A program made the translations under genes and the position numbers. A stretch of 62,295 nucleotides of DNA from Pelagibacterales bacterium SAG-MED20 (lineage in GTDB: Bacteria; Pseudomonadota; Alphaproteobacteria; Pelagibacterales; Pelagibacteraceae), in the NCBI GenBank assembly GCA_014653975.1, contig JACWDR010000002.1, positions 65,887-128,181 of the forward strand, written 5' to 3'. The first letter of the stretch is position 1; each line of letters opens with the position of its first letter. Of the stretch, positions 1 through 8,132 are shown piece by piece. The notes below the pieces were generated by a model. The model ran no database searches. It was not told where the DNA came from and saw nothing but the letters and a program-made list of their open reading frames with translations.

Positions 1-991
1 TTGCTTGTATCGGGTGATACAAATCATTACCTGCAGATGCACAGATGATACCTGCTAGCCCACTTGAGTAAGTCCAGAAAGGATCACCTTTAGCGACCAC
101 ATATCCAGCTAATAATCCACCTGATAATGACATCAGGAAGTTAAAGGTTATACCGCTGAGGGTAGTAGGGGTTACATATATGTTTGTTGCTGTCCAGTAT
201 GTGACACCTTCCATTCCATATTCAGGCCCAAGATCAAATATCGGTATATTACATGCCGCATAAAATCCCCAGAAACCAGTATAAATTAGGAATAGTCCAA
301 CTGTTACTAGCCATGGATTTCTTGGTCCTATATTTCTTGGTTCACCGCTTGATGAGAATTTTCCAATTCTAGGTCCTAAAACGATTAGAACACCTAAAGC
401 AAATCCACCAGCAATTGCGTGAATTACTCCTGATGCATAAGCGTCATGATAACCTAAAATTTTGAGCATCCATCCATCAAAGTGCCATCCCCACGCAGCA
501 TCAATTGACCAAAATACAGATCCAATTGCAATTGCTAAAATTCCAAATGCAAAAGTTGTAATTCTTTCAATAATTGCTCCTGAAACAATAGAAGCTGCTG
601 TCCATGAAAATAGTAAGAACGCTGCCCAGAATACACCACTTATGTGGTCACCTAAATTAATTGCCATATATTCTGTGTTTGCCAAATACCATTTAGCACT
701 AAAAGTACTTTCGTCTGTAATTAACGCAGTACTCTCATTCATTATTGAAGGTGCAATCCCCGGTCCTGTTGGGAACGCCCAGTAAATCCACCAACCAAAT
801 AAAAACCAGGTTACCGTTACCAAAGGTATTAACATAGTATTTTTCATTAATGTATGTTGGTGATGTTTGTATCGAGAAGCTCCAACTTCATACATACAGA
901 ATCCAACGTGAATTAAAAACATCAGTACTACTGTTACCCAGTAGTAAAACTCTGTAAATATGGTTGTTAAAGCACCTAACTGATCAGTCAT
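1..991 (-). CDS. amt: Ammonium transporter (Amt family), C-terminus cut by window edge
   Basis: About 330 codons read on the minus strand without a stop and run off the left edge, so only the N-terminal three quarters is seen. The product is a multi-spanning inner-membrane ammonium channel. The Amt signature appears as DAYASGVIHAIAG, with the conserved Asp and pore His, followed by GPRIGKF and the aromatic stretch GFWGFYAACN. ATG at 989-991 follows a strong purine-rich ribosome site (GGGAGAGAG, minus strand, 995-1003). It is the last gene of the gmaS-mgsABC operon, 125 bases after a small unknown gene. That position suggests it takes up or recaptures ammonium, or possibly methylammonium, alongside methylamine use. 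The family is clear; the substrate preference is inferred. Confidence 0.93.
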   Translation of the reverse strand, partial: MTDQLGALTTIFTEFYYWVTVVLMFLIHVGFCMYEVGASRYKHHQHTLMKNTMLIPLVTVTWFLFGWWIYWAFPTGPGIAPSIMNESTALITDESTFSAKWYLANTEYMAINLGDHISGVFWAAFLLFSWTAASIVSGAIIERITTFAFGILAIAIGSVFWSIDAAWGWHFDGWMLKILGYHDAYASGVIHAIAGGFALGVLIVLGPRIGKFSSSGEPRNIGPRNPWLVTVGLFLIYTGFWGFYAACNIPIFDLGPEYGMEGVTYWTATNIYVTPTTLSGITFNFLMSLSGGLLAGYVVAKGDPFWTYSSGLAGIICASAGNDLYHPIQA

Positions 992-994
992 AAT

Positions 995-1003
995 CTCTCT
1001 CCC
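995..1003 (-). promoter_or_regulatory. Strong purine-rich ribosome binding site of amt
   Basis: Read on the minus strand this is GGGAGAGAG, a few bases before the amt ATG. gmaS has almost the same leader (6246-6253), and both genes begin with the same ten bases, ATGACTGATC. Similar GAGAG-rich leaders precede tmm and tmoX. It fixes the amt start and suggests efficient translation. Confidence 0.5.
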
Positions 1004-1116
1004 ATATTAGTTTTTAAAATCTTATGAAATTTCGAAGGGTGTGACAAACTAAACATTTGTCAAAAACCCAATATTGACGTTAATTTTTAAAATAAAATCA
1101 ACTCTTGATTGTGATA

Positions 1117-1524
1117 TTAGAATTTTAAGTAAGCTTTTTTCAAATCAACAAGAGGATGTTTTTTTGACATTTGAAATTTAACTAGAAGTTCTCTAGCTAT
1201 CATGTCTCTATCTTGTTGATTATTTGGAAGCTTTATTGATTTAGGAATAGTAACCCATCCATTTGCATTTCTACAAAATACAGCAGGTCTTCCTTCTTCA
1301 TAGCCCATGTGAACGTCTTCAAGCCAATTAAGATCATCCCACCCCATTGCTTCAACATATTTTTTTAGGAAAGGAGTAATTCTTTTGTAGTCTGGTAGCA
1401 TATTAACATCATATCTATACCCAATATGTTGACCAATTAGTTTTTCTCTAGCAGTTTCTTTAAAGGTTCCTAATTTAAGTTTTTTTTCTTTTTTTGTTTT
1501 TGTTTTTGTTTTTTTTTTAACCAT
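1117..1524 (-). CDS. Small unknown protein of the methylamine (gmaS-mgs) operon
   Basis: A 135-residue protein I do not recognise. The first 17 residues are nearly all Lys and Thr (MVKKKTKTKTKKEKKLK). The remainder looks like a compact soluble domain rich in aromatics, with segments such as GYRYDVNMLPDY, YVEAMGWDDL and GRPAVFCRNANGW. There is no signal peptide or membrane segment. It starts 9 bases after the mgsC stop and lies between mgsC and amt, so it is almost certainly cotranscribed with the N-methylglutamate synthase genes. The Lys-rich head resembles that of MgsC (MAKKKTKKNLKK). A role as an accessory subunit or chaperone of N-methylglutamate synthase, or as a regulator of ammonium uptake, is only positional inference. 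Confidence 0.8.
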   Translation of the reverse strand: MVKKKTKTKTKKEKKLKLGTFKETAREKLIGQHIGYRYDVNMLPDYKRITPFLKKYVEAMGWDDLNWLEDVHMGYEEGRPAVFCRNANGWVTIPKSIKLPNNQQDRDMIARELLVKFQMSKKHPLVDLKKAYLKF

Positions 1525-1533
1525 ATTTATGCC

Positions 1534-2958
1534 CTATATCTTATGGAAGTTATCGACTCCAACAGTATAATTTGTTCCAGTTAAAGGAACCTTAGCTAAA
1601 GCAGAGGCTTCCATTGTTAGCGCAGCTAAATCTTCAGGTTCTAAAGAGTGAATATTAGTTTTTCCACAAGCTCTTGCTAGAAGTTGAGCTTCTAGTGTCA
1701 TTGAATGTAGGTAATTATAAACTCTTAATGCAGCATCATCTGGATTTAATCTAGCTCTTAATTTAGGATCTTGTGTTGCAACACCTACTGGACAACGTCC
1801 AGTATGACAGTGATAACATTCACCAGCTTTTACACCCATTTCTTTTTCAAAATTTGCTTCTGGGATATCTTTATTGCAATTTAAAGCGATCATAGATCCA
1901 GTACCTATTGCAATTGCATCAGCACCTAATGCTAAAGCTTTTGCCATATCTGCACCATCTCTAACTCCACCAGCATAAATTAAAGTAACCTTTCCAGTTT
2001 TTCCTACATCATCGATTGCTCTTCTAGCTTCTCTAATTGCTGCTATTCCTGGAATTCCTGTATTAGCAGCAGCGATGTGAGGACCAGCACCAGTAGATCC
2101 TTCCATTCCATCTAAATAAATAGAGTCAGGATCACATTTTGCAGCCATACGAACATCATCATAAACTTTTGATGCTCCAAGTTTTAATTGAATTGGCACC
2201 TTATTTTTTGTTAATTGTCTCAATTCCTCAACTTTTAAAGCTAAATCATCTGGACCTAGCCAATCAGGATGTCTTGCTGGAGATCTTTGATCAATACCGG
2301 AAGGTAGTGATCTCATTTCAGCAACTTGGTCAGTAACTTTTTGGCCCATTAAGTGACCACCCATACCAACTTTTTGTCCTTGGCCAATAAAAACTTCAAT
2401 ACCATCTGCAAGCTGAGCATGATGAGGATTAAAACCATATCTTGATTGGATACATTGGTAGTACCATTTTTCAGAATATCTCCTTTCATCTGGAATCATT
2501 CCACCTTCACCTGAACAAGTTGCACTTCCAGCCATTGTAGCACCTCTTGCTAAAGCTGTTTTTGCTTCATAAGAAAGCGCACCAAAACTCATACCTGTAA
2601 TATAAACAGGGATATCTAGTTCAATTGGGTTTTCACATCTTGGGCCAATTACAGTTTTGGTCTCACATTTTTCTCTATATCCTTCAATTACAAATCTAGT
2701 TAGTGTTCCAGGCAAGAAAACTAAGTCATCAAAAGTTGGAATTTTTTTCATTAAAGCCATTCCACGCATTCTGTATCTTCCTAGCTGAGCTTTAATATGA
2801 ATATCGTCTATAACTTCAGGAGTAAAAATTGCATTATGACCTAATAAACTTTTATTTCTTTTACCTTCTTCATGCACATGAACATCAGCTTTTCCACCAA
2901 CATTACCATTACCATTTTTTTGTTTTTTTAAATTTTTTTTTGTTTTTTTCTTAGCCAT
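1534..2958 (-). CDS. mgsC: N-methylglutamate synthase subunit C (FMN-binding glutamate synthase-like)
   Basis: 474 residues matching the central FMN/synthase domain of glutamate synthase large subunits. Visible marks are YITGMSFGALSYEAKTAL near residue 120, QLKLGASKVYDD, the flavin/phosphate loop GADAIAIGTGSM, and a cysteine cluster (CYHCHTGRCPVGVATQ, about residue 380) like the 3Fe-4S site of glutamate synthase. With MgsA and MgsB it would transfer the methylamino group from gamma-glutamylmethylamide or methylamine to make N-methylglutamate. The ATG overlaps the mgsB stop by one base. The first 30 residues are a Lys/Asn/Gly-rich tail outside the family core. The split three-gene form beside gmaS favours Mgs over ordinary GltB or the GlxBCD homologues. 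Confidence 0.9.
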   Translation of the reverse strand: MAKKKTKKNLKKQKNGNGNVGGKADVHVHEEGKRNKSLLGHNAIFTPEVIDDIHIKAQLGRYRMRGMALMKKIPTFDDLVFLPGTLTRFVIEGYREKCETKTVIGPRCENPIELDIPVYITGMSFGALSYEAKTALARGATMAGSATCSGEGGMIPDERRYSEKWYYQCIQSRYGFNPHHAQLADGIEVFIGQGQKVGMGGHLMGQKVTDQVAEMRSLPSGIDQRSPARHPDWLGPDDLALKVEELRQLTKNKVPIQLKLGASKVYDDVRMAAKCDPDSIYLDGMEGSTGAGPHIAAANTGIPGIAAIREARRAIDDVGKTGKVTLIYAGGVRDGADMAKALALGADAIAIGTGSMIALNCNKDIPEANFEKEMGVKAGECYHCHTGRCPVGVATQDPKLRARLNPDDAALRVYNYLHSMTLEAQLLARACGKTNIHSLEPEDLAALTMEASALAKVPLTGTNYTVGVDNFHKI

Positions 2959-3812
2959 TAAATTGCTCCTTTTTTCTCTGTTGGTTCTAGATTATCATAG
3001 TTCCAAAGTTTTTTACCTGCGACTATTTTTGTCATTTTGCTTACATCAAATTTTTCTCCGATTTCGGCAACCTTTAATTTTCTCTTTAACCAATCTTGAT
3101 CATTAGAAGTTAAATCTGCAGTTACTGCATCACTTCCAAATGATCCAATCTTTCCACCAATAAAAATTGTACCATCATACATAGAGTCGCCTAGATTTAT
3201 TCCCACATCTCCTAAAATAATTATTCTCCCTCTTTGCATCATGAATCCTGTAAATGCCCCAGCATCACCACCAATAATGATAGTTCCACCTTTCATATCA
3301 ATACCAGTTCTAGCACCGACACTACCTTTACAAATTAAATCTCCACCTCTAATAGCCGCTCCAAAACATGAACCAGCATTTTTTTCTATAACAACTTTTC
3401 CTGCCATCAAATTTTCTGCGCAAGACCATCCAACTCTACCATTAATTCTAACAGTAGGTCCGTCACAAGATCCCATACCAAAATAACCCAAACTTCCTTC
3501 AAAAATTAAATTTAGTTTATTCAAAATACCAACTCCTAAACTATGTTTTCCTTGAGGGTTTTTAATTACAATTGTTCCATAACCTTGGCTCATTAAATTA
3601 TCAATTTCTTTATTAGCTTCAGGAGCCGTCATGTCTTTAACATCCAAGTCTGTTCTTTTGTTAAAATCAACATCGTAAGTACCAAAATAATAAAAGTTTT
3701 CTGCTTCAGAAGGGTTAAAAAATTTTTGCTGTGTTCTTCCTGTTAAAACTTCAGTGTGCATCCCCATTGATTGAGATTTCGATTTTTTTTCAGTTGTTTT
3801 TATATTTGCCAT
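2958..3812 (-). CDS. mgsB: N-methylglutamate synthase subunit B (GXGXG / glutamate synthase alpha domain)
   Basis: 284 residues with the right-handed beta-helix GXGXG domain that is the C-terminal part of GltB. Repeating glycine turns are visible at about residues 110-230 (GSLGYFGMGSCDG, GRVGWSCAENLMAG, NAGSCFGAAIRGGD, GSVGARTGIDMKGG, GDAGAFTGFMMQRG). It has no catalytic centre of its own and normally holds the complex together. It overlaps mgsA by 13 bases and mgsC by one, so the three subunits should be translationally coupled. The order amidotransferase, GXGXG domain, FMN domain beside gmaS matches the N-methylglutamate synthase operons of methylotrophs. Confidence 0.9.
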   Translation of the reverse strand: MANIKTTEKKSKSQSMGMHTEVLTGRTQQKFFNPSEAENFYYFGTYDVDFNKRTDLDVKDMTAPEANKEIDNLMSQGYGTIVIKNPQGKHSLGVGILNKLNLIFEGSLGYFGMGSCDGPTVRINGRVGWSCAENLMAGKVVIEKNAGSCFGAAIRGGDLICKGSVGARTGIDMKGGTIIIGGDAGAFTGFMMQRGRIIILGDVGINLGDSMYDGTIFIGGKIGSFGSDAVTADLTSNDQDWLKRKLKVAEIGEKFDVSKMTKIVAGKKLWNYDNLEPTEKKGAI

Positions 3813-4744
3813 ACTTTTACCTCTCCATCAAATGGATCATAAGTTTCAATTTCCTGTGGAAGAACTGACCTGATTGCGATTTCTTCTGACCCCATTGCTA
3901 CTAAATTATCTGACTCATAAAGAACTAAAGGTTTTGCTGCCATAGTATCCTTTGCCATACCTAACGAGTCTTTAGTTGCAACAAAATATGTAAACACTCC
4001 GTCAAGACCTGTCAAAGAGGCTTTCATTCCCTCTTCAAGAGTAGCCCCTTCTCTCATAGTTTGGGCTATGTATACTGCTATAAGTTCTGAGTCACACTCA
4101 GACATAAATCTCATGCCTTTATTTTCAAGTACTCTTCTATTGTTCCAGTAATTGGTTAATTGACCATTGTGAACTACTGATACATCACTAAAAGGATAAC
4201 CCCAAAAAGGGTGAGCAGACTTGATATCCACACCTGACTCAGTTGCCATTCTAGCATGTCCTATTGCATGTGTCCCAACAACTTTGTCTAAATCATATCT
4301 ATCACAAACCATTTTAGCATTACCTAAATCTTTAATGACCTCTAATGATTTTCCCATAGATAAAATTTCAACACCTGGAATACTTTCAATTTTTTGAGAA
4401 AATTTTAGTAAATCCTTTGTTTCATACTCAATTTCATATCGTAATGAGTAAGGTAATACTCTTTCTTCTTTAATTATTTTAGCACCCATTTCTGAAAGAT
4501 ATTGATCAACAATTTTTTTTCTTCCATCATAAACTGAAATATCTTCAACTATAGAGGAACTTCCTTCACCAACATTTTCTCCAACTTTAAAACGCATTAT
4601 AAAGTTCTTACCGTCAGTATCTCCGTATAAAGCATAACCAGTGGAGTCTTCTCCTCTATGTTTCAACGCTTGAAGCATCCCTTGTAGTTCACTTCCTACG
4701 TTAGATGATTTACCTCTGTGAATTAATCCTGCAATTCCACACAT
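3800..4744 (-). CDS. mgsA: N-methylglutamate synthase subunit A (class II glutamine amidotransferase)
   Basis: 314 residues of the Ntn-type class II glutamine amidotransferase fold. The catalytic Cys2 directly follows the initiator Met (MCGIAGLIHRG), so the N-terminal Met must be removed for activity. Further family marks are ALKHRGEDSTGYAL, GHARMATESGVDIKSAHPF and VVHNGQLTNY. In this operon it should hydrolyse the amide of glutamine or of gamma-glutamylmethylamide and channel the amine to the FMN subunit. It lies 28 bases after gmaS and overlaps mgsB by 13 bases. Homology alone would also allow GlxB; the gmaS partner is the reason for choosing Mgs. Confidence 0.9.
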   Translation of the reverse strand: MCGIAGLIHRGKSSNVGSELQGMLQALKHRGEDSTGYALYGDTDGKNFIMRFKVGENVGEGSSSIVEDISVYDGRKKIVDQYLSEMGAKIIKEERVLPYSLRYEIEYETKDLLKFSQKIESIPGVEILSMGKSLEVIKDLGNAKMVCDRYDLDKVVGTHAIGHARMATESGVDIKSAHPFWGYPFSDVSVVHNGQLTNYWNNRRVLENKGMRFMSECDSELIAVYIAQTMREGATLEEGMKASLTGLDGVFTYFVATKDSLGMAKDTMAAKPLVLYESDNLVAMGSEEIAIRSVLPQEIETYDPFDGEVKVWQI

Positions 4745-4772
4745 ATTTTTCCCCTTTTATTACTATTAAAGA

Positions 4773-6242
4773 TTACGGCAGACAATCTAGATATGTATCT
4801 AGATCCCACTGAGTAGTTGCTCCTAAAAACTTTTCCCATTCATCATTTTTATACCACTGAAACACTTTATACATTTCATCTGGCATAGCTGATTTGATAA
4901 CCTCATCTTCAGCTAAACGATCTAATGCTTGACCAAGACTTAGTGGTAATTTCTTAACTTCTTTTCCAGCAGCTTGAGCTTCATACATACTTCTAGACTC
5001 TGGTTTTCCTGGATCAATATTATTTGTTATTCCATCATCAAAACATTTTAATAATCCAGAACCCATTAAATATGGATTATGCATTGAATCAACAGATCTA
5101 TATTCGAATCTTCCTGGAGCCGATACCCTTAATCCACAAGTTCTATTTTGATATCCCCAATCTGCATAAACAGGGGCCCAAAAACCTGTGTCCCATAATC
5201 TTCTATATGAATTAACTGTTGAAGAACCAATTGCAGTTAAGGCGCCTAAATGCTTCATTACTCCTCCAATAGCCTTTAAACCAATTTTTCCTGGCAATTG
5301 AACATCTTTAGTATCTGGCATAAATGTGTTTGTTCCACCCTCTACGTAAGTGAATACTTCATCCATCGCTGGCAAGGATTTGTGAGATAATTTATTAACT
5401 TTATCTTTTCCACCTGTCCATAAAGACATATTCGTATGACAACCACTGGCTGACACACCCATAAAAGGTTTTGTCATAAAACAAGCTATTAAATTAAACT
5501 CTCTTGCAACTTGTGCACAAATTTGTCTATAAGTTGACAGTCTATCTGCATTTCTTAAAACATCATCATACATCCAGTTTAATTCTAATTGTCCTGGTGC
5601 ATCTTCATGATCACCTTGAATCATGTCAAAACCCATTGCTCTAGCATATTCAAAAACTTTCATGAATACTGGTCTTAACGACTCAAATTGGTCTATGTGA
5701 TAACAATAAGGTTTAGAAAAACCTTTACCTGTTGGAGTACCATCTTCATTTTTAGTTAACCACATCATTTCTGGTTCTGTTCCAACTCTTAATTGGTAGC
5801 CATGTTTTTTCTTAAATTCTTGAGCGTGTATTCTTAAATTTCCACGACAATCTGAAGTTAAATGAGCTCCTGGATTTTCTCTTTCTTCTCTATTTCTAAA
5901 GCAAGTGACAAAAACTCTTGCTACTTTTTTATCCCAGGGAAGTTGACAAAAAGTTTCTGGATCAGGTATACCAACAAGCTCTTTTGCTTCTGGCCCATAT
6001 CCAATATAATTACCATGACGATCAGTAAATAAGTTCGCAGTTGCCCCGTAAACTAATTGGAAACCTTTTTCACAAGTTCTTTCCCAATGATCAGTGGGGA
6101 TACCCTTACCAACAACTCTTCCTGTGACTGAAATGAATTGGAAGAAAATATATTCTATCCCTAATTCATTAATTTTAGCTCTAACTTGTTTTACTAATTT
6201 GTCTCTACCAGGTTGTTTAACGTGTCTTTCTAGATCAGTCAT
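4773..6242 (-). CDS. gmaS: Gamma-glutamylmethylamide synthetase (glutamine synthetase family)
   Basis: 489 residues of the glutamine synthetase superfamily in the GlnT/GmaS branch. It has the beta-grasp N-terminus and catalytic-domain marks: RVGTEPEMMWL, GDHEDAPGQLELNW (metal-binding Glu residues), GVSASGCHTNMSLW, VNSYRRLWD and FEYRSVD. GmaS joins methylamine to glutamate at the expense of ATP and is the entry enzyme of the indirect methylamine pathway. The choice of GmaS over ordinary GlnA rests on the sequence branch and on the following mgsABC genes. ATG at 6240-6242 has a GGGGAGAGA leader. It heads the six-gene minus-strand operon ending in amt. A 28-base AT palindrome lies 71 bases upstream of its start. 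Confidence 0.9.
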   Translation of the reverse strand: MTDLERHVKQPGRDKLVKQVRAKINELGIEYIFFQFISVTGRVVGKGIPTDHWERTCEKGFQLVYGATANLFTDRHGNYIGYGPEAKELVGIPDPETFCQLPWDKKVARVFVTCFRNREERENPGAHLTSDCRGNLRIHAQEFKKKHGYQLRVGTEPEMMWLTKNEDGTPTGKGFSKPYCYHIDQFESLRPVFMKVFEYARAMGFDMIQGDHEDAPGQLELNWMYDDVLRNADRLSTYRQICAQVAREFNLIACFMTKPFMGVSASGCHTNMSLWTGGKDKVNKLSHKSLPAMDEVFTYVEGGTNTFMPDTKDVQLPGKIGLKAIGGVMKHLGALTAIGSSTVNSYRRLWDTGFWAPVYADWGYQNRTCGLRVSAPGRFEYRSVDSMHNPYLMGSGLLKCFDDGITNNIDPGKPESRSMYEAQAAGKEVKKLPLSLGQALDRLAEDEVIKSAMPDEMYKVFQWYKNDEWEKFLGATTQWDLDTYLDCLP

Positions 6243-6245
6243 TAT

Positions 6246-6253
6246 CTCTCCCC
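6246..6253 (-). promoter_or_regulatory. Strong purine-rich ribosome binding site of gmaS
   Basis: The minus strand reads GGGGAGAGA a few bases before the gmaS ATG, nearly the same leader as amt. It decides the start codon of gmaS. Confidence 0.45.
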
Positions 6254-6313
6254 TAATGAATTTTTATTATTCGAACCGTAGCTGAAAAATTTATTTGTGT
6301 CTAGGCATCATGG

Positions 6314-6341
6314 TTATAATAATTATATATAATTATTATAA
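6314..6341. repeat. 28-base perfect AT-only palindrome upstream of gmaS
   Basis: The two 14-base arms are exact reverse complements with no spacer; the sequence contains only A and T. It lies between the 3' end of the FAD oxidoreductase gene and the gmaS start. It could be a weak terminator or processing hairpin for the upstream gene, or an operator for a small winged-helix protein such as the one at 7779-8129. AT richness makes chance palindromes more likely here, so function is uncertain. Confidence 0.5.
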
Positions 6342-6349
6342 ATACTAGC

Positions 6350-7678
6350 TTAACTCCAAGGAAATGGACTATTTGAAGTAGGGTGAAGCTCACCTTTCTC
6401 ATATCGGTTGAATCTGAAAGGTTTTAATAAATCACTTTCTTGACCTAGAATTTCTTTAGCAACCAATTCACCAACACCAATCATCTTGTAGCCATGGTTA
6501 GCATCAGCAATCATATAAACATTTTCTAAAAATCTATCAAAGATTGGAAATGAGTCTGGTGTCATACATCCAAGACCACCTGAAGGACCTTTTCGGTAAA
6601 GATCAGATTTTCCCTCAAATCTTTTTTGACAATGTGCTAAAGCTGAACACCACATATCATTGAATGCTTCTGTTGTTTGAAACTCAGGAGACTCAATTCC
6701 GTATGGATCGACATTAACTTTATCAAAATGTTTATCAACAATATATGGAGAAGTACCACCTTGAACACCAAGACCTTCAATATCTGGTTTATAATAAATT
6801 CCCCAAATCTTATCTGTAATTAATTCTTTAGTTTTATCTGAATACAAAGGTGCAGTAGAATCAACGTGAATAACTGGTGGTTGATTACCATCATTCATTT
6901 TTAAGAAATCTTTATCGACACCAATAACACCTTCTTGAAGCATCCAATACTTCCACATTTCAGTTTCATGTAATTTACCATCTTTACCTTTTATGTTAGC
7001 AGTTTTTGGCAATTCTAACATATTCCAAAAATCCCTAACCCATGGACCTGCACCAACAACTACTTGTTCGCACTCAATAATACCCTTGTCTGTTTCGACA
7101 CCTGTAACTGCTTTACTGTTGCTACCTCGCTTAAAGCCTGTAACCTTTATTCCTTTAATTACTTTCACACCATTTGTTGTAGATTTATTTTCAAGAGCTT
7201 TTATAGAGTCCTTATTAAATGCATAACCACCTTTTTTTTCATGCAGTACAGAAGTAATTCCTTGTGCTTGCCAATCATCAAACATACCCTTCATGTAATT
7301 CATACAATCTTTTTCACCCTCTATAAAATCAGATTCATAACCAATTGCTTTTTGTTGTTCATAAATGGTCGCAACATCTTTATGCATAACCTCAGGTGAA
7401 ATTTGTAAATATCCTACAGCGTTATATTTAAAAGCCTCAGGATCACTTTCCCATACCGAAACAGAATGAGCCATTAATTCTCTCATAGCAGGTTGAAAAT
7501 AATTATTTCTAACTACACCACAAGCAATTCCGCTTGCACCTGCTGCAACATCTTTTTTTTCTAAAACGACAATGTCATTTTCATTTTTATATGTTTGAGA
7601 AAGTTTCCAAGCAGTACTTAATCCATGAATTCCACCACCAATTATTACTACTTTTGCTTTTGTAGGTAACGTAGACAT
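6350..7678 (-). CDS. FAD-dependent amine oxidoreductase (DAO/SoxB-like) in the methylamine cluster
   Basis: 442 residues of the D-amino-acid oxidase/sarcosine oxidase beta family. The N-terminal FAD dinucleotide fold is VVIIGGGIHGLSTAWKLS (residues about 10-27) with an acidic strand end (VVLEKK). Near the C-terminus stand GPSGGLGCMTPD and MIADANHGYKMIGVGE, the flavin-binding C-terminal signature. It is soluble, with no signal peptide. It sits between tdm and gmaS, 100 bases after the small regulator-like gene. Family members oxidise secondary or tertiary N-methyl amines. The context makes N-methylglutamate or dimethylamine the likeliest substrates, since neither a recognisable mgdABCD set nor dmmDABC is next to gmaS. 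The exact substrate cannot be told from sequence. Confidence 0.85.
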   Translation of the reverse strand: MSTLPTKAKVVIIGGGIHGLSTAWKLSQTYKNENDIVVLEKKDVAAGASGIACGVVRNNYFQPAMRELMAHSVSVWESDPEAFKYNAVGYLQISPEVMHKDVATIYEQQKAIGYESDFIEGEKDCMNYMKGMFDDWQAQGITSVLHEKKGGYAFNKDSIKALENKSTTNGVKVIKGIKVTGFKRGSNSKAVTGVETDKGIIECEQVVVGAGPWVRDFWNMLELPKTANIKGKDGKLHETEMWKYWMLQEGVIGVDKDFLKMNDGNQPPVIHVDSTAPLYSDKTKELITDKIWGIYYKPDIEGLGVQGGTSPYIVDKHFDKVNVDPYGIESPEFQTTEAFNDMWCSALAHCQKRFEGKSDLYRKGPSGGLGCMTPDSFPIFDRFLENVYMIADANHGYKMIGVGELVAKEILGQESDLLKPFRFNRYEKGELHPTSNSPFPWS

Positions 7679-7778
7679 TTCCTAAGATTATTTTTTTGGT
7701 CAAAAAAAAATACACTTTTTTATAGAACTATTAATTATATATATAAAATATATGTTTTGATTGCCTTAAAATAAACAG

Positions 7779-8129
7779 CTAATAACTTATCTTTTTTAAT
7801 GTATTTAAGTATTGGTTATATTCTTCAATAAAAGACTCGCTTGGCTTTATATTTTTTATTCGCTGATCAGCTGAAGTTTTTTCTAGTAGAAAGAATCCTT
7901 TTTCACAGGCCTCATTAATTATAAGTGCAGATTTTGGTCTAGAAGTTTTAAATAATTTTGTTTTTAATTCTTCAACAGATAATTTTTCATTAAGTTTGAA
8001 GGCAGACATCACCAGTAGCATCATATGGTAATGAGAGGGAGACTTTCTAAAAAAATAATTGCTAGAAGTGTGAGATTGCTTCATTTGATCTTCCCAAAAA
8101 TTTAAAAGAGTTTTTTCTAGTTTAGACAT
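7779..8129 (-). CDS. Small putative winged-helix (MarR-like) protein next to tdm
   Basis: 116 residues without signal peptide. The central part (LSVEELKTKLFKTSRPKSAL) reads like a helix-turn-helix, followed by a wing and a final helix (DQRIKNIKPSESFIEEYNQYL) as in MarR-type proteins. It begins three bases after the tdm stop and must be cotranscribed with it. The same layout and several of the same residues occur in the protein at 54192-54659, next to arsenite oxidase. This one is shorter than a usual MarR (about 140 residues). A role in controlling the TMAO genes is inferred from position. Confidence 0.6.
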   Translation of the reverse strand: MSKLEKTLLNFWEDQMKQSHTSSNYFFRKSPSHYHMMLLVMSAFKLNEKLSVEELKTKLFKTSRPKSALIINEACEKGFFLLEKTSADQRIKNIKPSESFIEEYNQYLNTLKKISY

Positions 8130-8132
8130 TTT

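Noticed and set aside
462..785. Plus-strand frame of 107 codons opposite amt
   Set aside because: Antisense shadow of the ammonium transporter; the minus frame matches Amt throughout.
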